DNA of 64,000 nucleotides from Candidatus Fredericiella danica (GTDB taxonomy: Bacteria; Chloroflexota; Anaerolineae; Caldilineales; Caldilineaceae), in NCBI GenBank assembly GCA_016713335.1, contig JADJPH010000011.1, positions 88,179 through 152,178 on the forward strand, in the 5' to 3' direction. Made by a program: the position numbers and the translations under genes. Shown here one piece after another: positions 1 to 8,257 of the stretch (position 1 is the stretch's first letter; the number at the start of each line of letters is the position of its first letter). The notes under the pieces are model-generated. The model saw only the letters and a list, made by a program, of their open reading frames with translations. It had not been told where the DNA came from and ran no database searches.

Positions 1-54
1 GTCATGATAGCACGAACGTGCGGGGCGAGGGAAGGAGGATTGCGCCGCTCCCCA

Positions 55-459
55 TCAAGGCGGCAGGGCGGCTTTCATCAACGCCAGCACCGCATCCACA
101 TCCAGCGGATCCTGCTCGGTGTACTGCATGTTGACGCCCTGTTCGGTGTAGTAGCGGCGGACGTTGGGATGATACCGCGACGACCACCGCGCCACGATCA
201 CCGGTCCGGCGAACGGGGCATGGATGCCGCCAATGGCTTGATGCAGGTCCGCATACTGTGGCCACACCGGATTGTGCAGGCAAAGCACCAGCCCCGCGGC
301 CCTGGCGATTGGCTTGCGGAACATTTCCGGCTGTTCGGCGCTGGTGATTTCCACGTTGAACCCTTGCGCCGTCGCGGCGTCGGCCAACTGTTTCGCCGTC
401 TCGAATTCATGCACGCCGGCCAGGATGACCCACCCTTTGCGCGTTTCACCCTTTGTCAT
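55..459 (-). CDS. Small alpha/beta protein of unknown function, coupled to an EAD1 protein
   Basis: A 134-residue soluble protein that I do not recognise. Alternating hydrophobic strands (GWVILAGV near residue 9, AGLVLCLH near 54, GPVIVARW near 84) and helices suggest a small Rossmann- or TIR-like fold, but I see no catalytic motif. Its ATG overlaps the last 14 bases of the EAD1-amidotransferase gene upstream, which points to translational coupling and a shared job. It has no signal peptide or membrane segment. By its context it could be a regulator or a second component of the EAD1 conflict system; that is inference from position only. Confidence 0.6.
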   Translation of the reverse strand: MTKGETRKGWVILAGVHEFETAKQLADAATAQGFNVEITSAEQPEMFRKPIARAAGLVLCLHNPVWPQYADLHQAIGGIHAPFAGPVIVARWSSRYHPNVRRYYTEQGVNMQYTEQDPLDVDAVLALMKAALPP

Positions 460-1559
460 CGGCCCCCTCCAATAACCATGTCAGCAGCCGGTCCAGGAAC
501 TGCCGGTTGGCGCACCCCGGCAGACGCAACGTGCCGTCGGTGAACGCCTGCCACGAGCCAACGGCCGCGACGCGGCCACCATTGGCGCGGTAGGTGGCGA
601 TTGCGGCAACCGGCGGTGCAGCCGTGCGCATCCGTTTGCGGTCCAACGTGCGGCCCGGTTCATCCTCTGCGTAGATGAGCCGGTAGCACTTGGCATCGCC
701 GCCGCTGACCAATATCGGCTGCGCGGCCGGATTGACCTTCGTATCCACGGTGACCGACGCACACCAGGGCAGGTGCACCGTTTCGCCGTCGGCGACAAAC
801 GCTTGTCCAGGGACAGGATGCGCCGTCACGAATTCCCCACTCGGATGCGGAAAGGGCAGGTTGCCATCGACCACGACATCCTTATTCAGCACTAACCCGA
901 ACGGCGCAAGGGCGTCGTGTAGATTCGTCCCGAAGTGATCGTCGCCGCCGTAGTAAGACAGCGCCAGCAGCCGCCCACCTTGGCTCACATAGCCTTCCAG
1001 CGCGCTCATTTCGGTGGGCGTCAGGTTGCTTGTCCAGCGGCAAAGTGAGCACCAATAAGCGCGCCGCTGCCAATGCTTTCGGGCTGAACTGCCGTTTGTT
1101 TTCCAGCGGCGTCCAGCCGCGTTGGTGCAGCATGGCAGCAAACTCCGAATAGCCGATGTCGAGCATGGGACGGTCTTTCGGTGCGAGATTGCGGCGCTTG
1201 GCCAGTTCACCCCAGTGCGTTTGGCCATGTGCAAGGTCGAACAGGGCGACGGGGCCGGTCGGGGTGCGGGTGGATTGCGCGGGTTCTACAGGCCACGCTT
1301 GCATGGCGGTGTACAAGGCTTGCAGCCCGTCATTGCCAGGGTTGTTGGTCGCGGCGCACCGCACCAGTTCCAGCGCCTTCCCTTTGCGGTTCGCCCAGCA
1401 CGCAAACTCCCACAGTTGGTCGCTGAAGCCCTTTTCGCCGGCATGGGCGTCGAAGTCCGCCGTCATGCAGTGTGCGGTCATTTGCCGCATGGTATCGCGG
1501 TTGTACGCCGGTTCGATGGCCTGGCAGATTTGGTACACCTGCCCGCGGGTGTATGGCAT
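446..1559 (-). CDS. EAD1 domain fused to an amidotransferase-like (DUF4350/GIFT-type) domain, frameshifted
   Basis: Two minus-strand frames join into one protein. The ATG at 1559 opens an EAD1-type helical domain (residues 1-90, ending with the typical NNPGNDGLQAL). A linker and a Rossmann-like domain follow (ALFDLAHGQ, then GYSEFAAMLHQRGW and LLVLTLP), and the reading moves to the other frame near 1030, where EMSALEGYVSQGGRLLAL and the rest of a class I amidotransferase-like fold continue to 446. The join restores the usual order of strand, P-loop turn, and GGR strand of the DUF4350/GIFT group. EAD domains are known as adaptors that link effectors and sensors in bacterial conflict systems. 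The frameshift may be a sequencing error. The 3' end overlaps the 134-residue partner gene. Confidence 0.6.
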
Positions 1560-1993
1560 GGGTCTGCGCCTCCCGTCACAGGATGCAGGGGGACGGAGCG
1601 TGTGGTCTACGGTCTATCTTACCAGAAATGCGGTCCGGATTCATCCAGGATTTGCGGTGGGGGGGATCAGCGTGTCCTTTGCACTAGGTGACGCTGTCGA
1701 CACTCAGCGCACTATGCTGACTTCAATCCCCTTCCGGCCAGTGTTTCAAAATTGACAACCGCGGAGGGCAAGGGGCTGAGTGAGCCAACCAATGTCCTGC
1801 TGGGGCCGTGCGATCTGCGCCAACCTGTAATATGCCGCCGCCAATCAATCGGTCCTACAACCCGCCGCATTCCTCGATTGAGGCGCTTGTACCTGACCGA
1901 TCATGTAACCTTGCCACAGCGGATGCGCACGGGTATGATTGCCGCTCTCAGTTACATGTCGTCCCAGTGTCCCCACCAAAGCGAGCAACGACG
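1560..1993. other. Intergenic, no gene seen
   Basis: About 430 bases between divergent units: the EAD1 gene on the minus strand and the beta-propeller relic on the plus strand. Promoters for both should lie here, but I see no clear promoter, repeat or RNA gene. Confidence 0.4.
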
Positions 1994-3643
1994 ATGGCAG
2001 CAAAGTACCAGACCTTCCCGATCCTGTTGACAATTGCGCTCGTCTTGATACTGTTCGCTTTCACACAAGGTGCGGCATCGGCACAAGACGCGCCTGTACT
2101 GGACAAGAGTGGGCGAAGGCTGACAGGCAACTTGCGGCTTGAAGATTGGCCATGTTGCAAGTGGATGATAACGCCGGGCGGTGAGTCGTCGTTTTCGCCG
2201 CCAACAAACGGCCGAATGTGACCGTCTACAGTGCGCCGGTGGATGGCAGCACAGCGCCGGTAAAGCTGAGCACGCCCCTCACCGACCAGTATCCGGTCGA
2301 TCCTTCACCTGTCACCGGACGGCAAATGGGTCGAATACGGACGCGCAGTGCAACGACCCACATGTCATCGATCTATCTGGTGCCGGTGGAGGGGGACACC
2401 GATCCAGGTATATGGGCCGTGGTATATAGGCGGCATTGCGATTACTCCAGACAATACAAGCATCGTCATTTCGGAACCGGTGAGTAACACATACGATAGT
2501 TGGAATTTTTATGTCATGCCTTTCCCGGCGGGAGCGCGCCAGTTGCTTGCGACCGTGGGTACAGGCAATTGGTACACCGGGACCGGCAGCCAACTCGCGC
2601 CGGATAGCAAGACCCTACTGGTTTATACCGACCTGGACAGCGATCGGGACTATGAACTGTGGACGATCCGCTTGCAGGCGGCGCGCTCCGCAAAATCGCT
2701 GACGACGTGAGAGCGAACTATGGTCCGATCGTCCATTTCGCCGGATAGTCAATATCTTTTGTATCATGGCATATGGGGCGGTCCCTGCGACCTCTGCTCA
2801 ATCGAAGTTGCCACCGGGGCCACGGAGGAATTGGTCCCAAAAGGCTCCAGCGTGTACTTCAATCTGATGCACATTACCACAGATAATCGAGCCGTTTTCC
2901 AGGGGCGGTTGCCCGGCGACACCGGCACCTATAACCGATTATACAGTGTCCAGGCCGACGGAGGTTCGGTTACACAATTGAGCACGGGGCTTGATGGCAC
3001 ACAAAGCGTGGAAGATTTCGAGGTGTCCCCTGACGACAAGACGGCGATCTTTTTGTAGTTCGTGACCATGACAACAACGAACTGCCCAGAAATACAGTCG
3101 TGAGAACCAAGTCGATGCGCCTGTGGCGGAGGCGGTGCCGGTGCCGCTTGATGCTCACCAGTATATCAGCGGTATCGAATTGACCGCCGACAATTCGGGT
3201 GTGCTGGTCAGCGTGGCACAATTTCCTTATTCCGACCCGCAAACGACTTGGGTGTATTACGTCGCATTCGACGGCGATCAAACGCCCATTTTGCTGGTGC
3301 GACTCAGTTCATCGGAGACTATGTTACAATTACACTGTCGCTCCCGATGTAGACTGGATTGTTGCCACCGAAACTGATCCGGACAATCTGAACTTGATTC
3401 TGAACTTGTATCGACCGGGTACCAATATCGCGCATGAGATCGACCGGGTCAATGAATCGCTGACTAACGAATTCTTCACCGCAGTTCGATCCATTGGGCC
3501 GGTACGTGGTCTACAAATCTGACAAACGCAGCGATGGCTCATACAGCCTATACATTATGTTTCTCCCCGACGACCACTTTCTGCCGTATGCTATCCTGAA
3601 CCCATCCCCCTCGCGTCAATCTCACATGGACACCCACCCATGA
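1994..3643 (+). pseudogene. Secreted TolB/WD40-like beta-propeller protein, broken by several frameshifts
   Basis: The ATG at 1994 starts a clear signal peptide (hydrophobic core LLTIALVLILFAF, cleavage after ASA). The mature part is then scattered over all three plus frames. Blade-like segments of the TolB/PD40 kind recur: GIAITPDNTSIVISEP near 2435, LAPDSKTLLVYTDLDSDRD near 2595, SISPDSQYLLYH near 2730, EVSPDDKTAIFL near 3020, LTADNSGVLVSVAQ near 3180, and DPLGRYVVYKSDKRSDG near 3490, ending at the TGA at 3641. At least five frame changes are needed, and an in-frame stop follows DKTAIFL. The intact form would be an exported protein of about 550 residues. Because the damage is denser here than in the rest of the window, I call it a pseudogene, though part of it may be sequencing error. 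Confidence 0.65.
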
Positions 3644-4828
3644 CCACCGACGCCTTGACCTATCTCAAAATACTGGAAGGCAAGACCCTGCACACCGACC
3701 ACGTTGGGGTATGCGGCCAAGTAATGGCAACTGGTTGCATTACCCTGAGCGGCAATGTCTTTGGCCAAAACAGGTATGAATCAATTTGTCATTGAGATCG
3801 CTTATGGGATGTGACTTTCGAGGAGCAAGAATGAATCTCTCGAGTCCCCCGCCCAGATCATTCACCATCTGGAGGCCGTCGCTGCACACTGAAACCAAAA
3901 CCCTACGCCCCTTTGTCTGGGGCGGCGCGCCCGCGCCCGCGCTCGGCAACGTCGCCATCGGCTGGTGGCTCTGGCGCCTGCACCAACCGGCCAATCTCAC
4001 GTCGCCCATCCAAACTGGACCAATGGCTATATTCAAACCCAATGACCCACCAGCAACAGGCTGACGCTAATGAGCGTGAATTGTCGGGTGTGCATGGTCA
4101 CGTACTCCTTCTTTTCGGGTGCTAAAGCTGAGATTGAAGTCGGCGGCTGTGCAGGGTCCAGTGCGGTATGTGTGGCGCCCACACGCGTGCCGCGCATGGC
4201 TTCTGGTTTGCGGTCCGCGGCATAGGTAGATCCACCAAAGCCATGTGCGTTGAAAAGTTGACCTGCTGCGGTGGCTGCGCTAACGGGGTGAGCAATGTAG
4301 TGCGACCAATGCCGTCCTGCCATCTCAGTCGACGGGTGGCCGGGGCAGGTTGGCGACCGTGCCCGGCGATTCCTTAGCCATTTGTAAGCTAAGTATAGTG
4401 CGCTTGCGCGGTAACATCAACGGTGGGCGGGATTCGGGGGGGTATGCGTACCGCACCCCATAGCTGCCTCGACGCCCCAAAACAGGCCCTAGCATCGCCG
4501 CTGGTGGAAATTCACGTCAAATTCCGCACGCGTCAGCGCCGATCGCGATATAGCGTGGGCATGGGGCCGCACACTCCGGCAAGCAAAAAGTCCGGCTAAA
4601 TGAAAGGTTGTGCCTCGGCCAAATGAAACCTTATTTCCGGTATCTGCGCAAATCCCCGCTTTTTGTGAGCCTTTTAGCAACGGCAAAAACGAAACAGTCT
4701 CGTTTTTGCCGTTGCTAAAGTCGATATCTCATTAGCCTCAGAGTGCTGGCACGAAAACTGTGGCCGACAAGATGAATGGCCGATATTGCTGCCAGCACCT
4801 GCGGTGCATGCTGCGAAACATGTATCGT
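3644..4828. other. Gene-poor stretch with short open frames only
   Basis: About 1.2 kb without a supportable gene. A 51-codon frame starts at 3640 (MTTDALTYLKILEGK...) and short broken frames follow, for example SPAQIIHHLEAVAAH near 3850, which look like debris of a lost coding region. I could not match them to a family. A perfect hairpin at 4673-4719 is listed separately. Confidence 0.4.
4673..4719. terminator. Perfect 20-bp inverted repeat, likely bidirectional terminator
   Basis: Arms at 4673-4692 and 4700-4719 match at 20 of 20 positions around a 7-base loop. Each arm has an internal run of five A or T, so on either strand the stem is part G/C, part A/U. It lies 110 bases past the stop of the nuclease gene (which ends at 4829 on the minus strand). 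It could end that transcript, or be a leftover of a small palindromic element. Confidence 0.5.
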
Positions 4829-5968
4829 TTACTCGGCGCCCTTCGCCTTAATCTGGTCAAACGCCCAGGCCACTTCTTCTAAAAATTGCGCCAGTACGGC
4901 GTCATTCGCTAACGTCTTCAACGGAATATTCGGGCGTTTGGTTGCTCCTTCTTTTGCGATTTTGACACCTGGAATTCGGTTAAGCCGCGCCAGAAGTTCC
5001 AGCCGCTGTGCTTCGTCCAATGAGTTGGGCGGCTTCATGTACTGGAACTGGATTTCTACACTGCCATAGCTCCATAAGCAGATCACTTGACACAAATGTC
5101 CGTCAACAGCGAGAAGCGGGATGAATGATCCATCCCGTTTGCCGGCGCCCCACCAGATGGTCAGCCCACGCTGCCTGGCCCAATCAAGAATCTTATGGGC
5201 GATCCTGGCCGTGTCTGCATTGTTGCGTTTGGTGAAGTCTTGGAAGAAAGAGTCTTCATCCCAGCGTCGCTGCTCGTTTGCGCTGGCTGTCTTCTGTGCG
5301 GTCTGGGCAACCAAACGTGGCACAAACGCACTCTGCCCTTCCCCTACGAATTGTTTCACCTCGATGGCAAGCACTTCGGCTTGTGACATTTGCACGTTCA
5401 GAAATTCGACGATGCGCCGCAGTTGAACCGGAATCTCCTCTGCCACGAACAACATGCGGATCTTGCCCGCCTGCAGGTTTGTCTTCCCGCGTTGCCAGAA
5501 TTCATCTAGCGCAGCCGCATCGTCTAGTGGCGCATTGAGAAATTCAGCCAGCATTTGATTCGCGTCCTGCTTCCGGGTGGTCGCCGTAGCCTCAAACTGG
5601 GACTTCAGCTTCTCCATAGGCCAGTAAACGACCGCGTTGGCTGCATACTCCAGCATTTGGCCGACAACCTCGCGCCGGATGCGCGTATCTGTACTCCGCT
5701 TGACCTCGACCAACGTGGGGATACCGTCCTGATCCAGCAGCAGGTGATCTGGCGCTGGCGTGCTGCCCTCGCCTTCGGCCCAGGGGATGCCAATTTCTCT
5801 GCCGACCAGCAGCCAACGGCGCGGATTTTCCTCGCTCATCTGACCGCCAGCGAGCAAGTGAGGGTAGTCCGCCAATAACTTCTGGAACGATTTTTCAGTG
5901 GCAAAGGCTTCGGCAGTCATTTCCAGCATGCGTCCATCGTGCTGCTTTAGATAGATAACTTCGCTCAT
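4829..5968 (-). CDS. PD-(D/E)XK nuclease-like protein with NucS/DUF91-type N-terminal domain
   Basis: A 379-residue soluble protein. The ATG at 5968 is preferred over upstream alternatives because GAGGGG sits seven bases before it. Residues about 60-105 carry the nuclease core PDHLLLDQDGIPTLVEVKRS: the Asp, then the E-x-K of the PD-(D/E)XK fold, followed by a helix RREVVGQMLEYAANAV that fits the DUF91/NucS-type arrangement. The C-terminal half (from about residue 240) is a separate alpha/beta domain I do not recognise. It lies beside the EAD1-TIR gene, divergently transcribed. It may be a stand-alone defence or repair nuclease; the substrate cannot be told from sequence. Confidence 0.6.
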   Translation of the reverse strand: MSEVIYLKQHDGRMLEMTAEAFATEKSFQKLLADYPHLLAGGQMSEENPRRWLLVGREIGIPWAEGEGSTPAPDHLLLDQDGIPTLVEVKRSTDTRIRREVVGQMLEYAANAVVYWPMEKLKSQFEATATTRKQDANQMLAEFLNAPLDDAAALDEFWQRGKTNLQAGKIRMLFVAEEIPVQLRRIVEFLNVQMSQAEVLAIEVKQFVGEGQSAFVPRLVAQTAQKTASANEQRRWDEDSFFQDFTKRNNADTARIAHKILDWARQRGLTIWWGAGKRDGSFIPLLAVDGHLCQVICLWSYGSVEIQFQYMKPPNSLDEAQRLELLARLNRIPGVKIAKEGATKRPNIPLKTLANDAVLAQFLEEVAWAFDQIKAKGAE

Positions 5969-6176
5969 GAATCCCCTCGCCATTGGGAGCAAGACGTAGC
6001 AACTTGCTTGACGCCCCCTCCGTTCCCCTCTAAACTAAACAACGGGGCCGGTGCTGAAACACTTGCCCCGTGTTCCACTGCTGAGGGCACAGCAGCGGAG
6101 TTGAGCGCATTGTAGCGCATCCCCTCCACGAATGCACCCCCTTGGCAGACCAAACCCGCATCGTATGGGTCTGCGT

Positions 6177-7338
6177 ATGAAACTCACCGGCAAACAAATC
6201 GAACAAGTTCGCAACGCCCTGCTGTCGGGCTACCCCGCCAAGACCGATCTGCGCATGCTGGTGCGCATCGAGCTTGACGAGAACCTCGAAACCATCGCCG
6301 ACGGGGAGAACCTGCGCGTCGTGGTCTTCAACTTGGTCAGTTGGGCCGAGCAGACCGGGCGCCTCGACGCCGTGATTCAAGGCGCCTACCGGCAGAATCC
6401 CGGCAACCCGGCCCTCAAGCAGTTGGTGCAGGACGCAGCAGGCTGGGGCGCGCCGGCACCGCACACTTCCGGCAAAACCTACCGGACCGGCGTCCATTGA
6501 CGTTTTTCTCAGCTACAGCCGGCAGGACGCTGCGGCCATGCGTGAGGTGCAAAGCGTGCTGCGTGGCGCGGGCTTTGCGGTCTGGACCGACGAAGGGCTT
6601 GAGCCGGGGACGCCCAGTTGGCAGGCCGCCATCGCCGAAGCCATCGGGCAGTGCCAGGCGTTGGTCGTGCTGCTCTCACCGAGTGCTAAAGCCTCCGTGT
6701 GGGTCAATAACGAAGTCAGCTTTGCGCAAATGCACGGCAAGCGCATCTTTCCAGTGCTGGTCGCGGGCGAACCGACCACGGCGGTGCCGATCAGTTTGAT
6801 TAGCGTGCAGTGGGTGGACGGGCGCAGCGGTGTGCGTGGCGCGGCGGCGGAGGGGTTGCGCCACGCGTTGGCGCGCCAGCTTGGGCGGGGGCCAGTCATC
6901 ACCTTCGACTGGGTGACGATCCCAGCCGGAGAATTCTTGATGGGGAGTGACTGGGCGAAGGACCCGTTGACGTACTATTATGAAACGCCGCAGCACAAGC
7001 GCTGCCTGCGGGAGTTCCGCATTGCTAAGTACCCGGTCACAAACATGCAATACGGTGAATTCGTGAGAGCGACCAGCCACAAGAAACCTGACCTCTGGAC
7101 GGATGGCCGTATTCCAGATGGCAAGGAGCAGCATCCGGTGGTCGGTGTCTCCTGGTATGACGCCCAGGCTTTTAAGGAGTACCAGCCCGATGATCACCCT
7201 GAGGGGAACGACAGGCGCACGTTGCGCGGCGGCTCGTGGAGCAGCTACTCCTCCGTGCGCTGTGCCGTACGGGACGGCAATAATCCTGATTACTGGAACA
7301 ACGTGTTTGGTTTTCGAGTTGTGTGCCTTGGCGATTGA
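6177..7338 (+). CDS. EAD1-TIR-FGE (SUMF1-like) conflict protein, frameshifted and internally deleted
   Basis: The ATG at 6177 opens a classic EAD1 domain (MKLTGKQIEQVRNALLSGY ... RQNPGNPALKQLV, residues 1-90). The frame stops at 6500, but from about 6490 the +1 frame continues with a TIR domain: DVFLSYSRQDA, then VWTDEGLEPG, LVVLLSPSAKAS and WVNNEVSFAQ, which holds the acidic residue near the NADase site. A formylglycine-generating-enzyme-like domain follows (TIPAGEFLMGS, YPVTNMQYGEFV, HPVVGVSWYDAQAF). It then jumps straight to the end of that fold (TLRGGSWSSYSSVRC ... FGFRVV); roughly 100 residues, including the usual RLPTEAEWE segment, are missing near 7170. TIR domains in such proteins cleave NAD+ or signal; FGE-like domains are thought to bind ligands. 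Confidence 0.7.
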
Positions 7339-7379
7339 AGACACCCTTTGGACTCTGGCATTGCAACGCGCGGCCGATC

Positions 7380-7907
7380 ATGTCCCTCACCGGCGTCCAA
7401 CTAGCCCGAGTCCACCAGGCCATCCTGTCCGGTTACGACCGCGCCACGTTTCAGCAGGTCGTCAAGGTCGGCCTGGAAGTCAACTTCGACGCCATTGCGC
7501 CCGCCACGGGCTTCGACACGCAGGTTTCCACCTTCCTCAGTTGGGCCGAGCGCACGGGTCACACCGCGGCGCTGCTGGCGGCCAGCTACAACCACAATCC
7601 CAACAACGCTGACCTGCAAAGATTGATTGTCGACGCGCAAAAGTGGGCGGTGGGCGTGGCGGCGGGCCTGACGCTATTTGAGGGGCGGGCGTATGTTTTC
7701 GCCACGCCGGCCAAGGAACGGGTCTACCTGGACCGGCTGCTGCAAGCCTACGCAAAGTGGGTCGCCGTCTATACACCGTTGCCCGGCGTCACGGAAGTCG
7801 CCGGCAGCCTGAAACCCAGGATAGCCGTGGATGCAACTGGGACGATCCTGATAACATCAACGGCTACGTCGGTTTTCGCCTGGTACGCCATGAAATGGCG
7901 TGAATGA
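7380..7907 (+). CDS. EAD1-domain protein, C-terminus truncated by deletion
   Basis: The ATG at 7380 starts a second complete EAD1 domain (MSLTGVQLARVHQAILSGY ... NHNPNNADLQRLI, about 85 residues), 42 bases past the EAD1-TIR-FGE gene. Residues 95-140 (ERVYLDRLLQAYAKWVAVY) resemble the linker found before the NACHT ATPase in EAD1-NACHT-FGE proteins. No ATPase follows. The last 35 residues are out-of-frame reading of a remnant FGE end (listed separately), so the gene is the two ends of a once much larger protein joined by deletion. The truncated product could still fold as an EAD1 adaptor. Confidence 0.6.
   Translation: MSLTGVQLARVHQAILSGYDRATFQQVVKVGLEVNFDAIAPATGFDTQVSTFLSWAERTGHTAALLAASYNHNPNNADLQRLIVDAQKWAVGVAAGLTLFEGRAYVFATPAKERVYLDRLLQAYAKWVAVYTPLPGVTEVAGSLKPRIAVDATGTILITSTATSVFAWYAMKWRE
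7808..7903 (+). pseudogene. Remnant C-terminus of an FGE/SUMF1 domain
   Basis: In the frame ending at the TGA at 7901 the DNA reads GCNWDDPDNINGYVGFRLV, the characteristic last strand and loop of an FGE-fold domain. It lies inside the 3' end of the preceding EAD1 gene but in a different frame, which marks the right-hand border of a deletion that removed the ATPase and most of the FGE domain. Confidence 0.6.
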
Positions 7908-8120
7908 ATTACCTAAGTCCGTTGTAGTGCGCTTGCAGGCCGAACTGCTCTTCGTGGCCGGCTGAATTCGCCTGTGCGTTCACCGGCTACAAGCCGTAGC
8001 TACGGTCAGGACGGCCACGCGGCGGAGCCACCGGTCTTGGGCATTGCGTATGCCCGCGCCCAAAGCCTCCGTGAAATCCGCTCAATCTGTGATACAGACA
8101 GTTGCGTCACGGGCAAAAAA

Positions 8121-8192
8121 CGTCCCCGGCACTACCCGCCCAGTCACGGGGACGGTGGACTGAATGGGTCAAGGCGGGCAGTGCCGGGGACG
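8121..8192. repeat. Long imperfect hairpin between convergent genes
   Basis: Arms 8121-8140 and 8173-8192 pair at 19 of 20 positions (core GTCCCCGGCACT / AGTGCCGGGGAC) with a 32-base loop. It stands between the 3' ends of the EAD1 gene and the penicillin-binding protein gene, so it may stop transcripts from both sides, although no T-tract follows. The rest of 7908-8257 shows no gene. Confidence 0.5.
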
Positions 8193-8257
8193 GGGCAGGC
8201 GACCTTGCCGCGGCGCAGCGAACCACTTACTCACGTGCGTGGCTCTGATGGGCTCGC

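Noticed and set aside
3786..4323. Open frames on both strands (3786-4064 plus, 4033-4323 minus)
   Set aside because: No ribosome sites, family motifs or normal codon pattern; they overlap each other and look like chance frames in gene debris.
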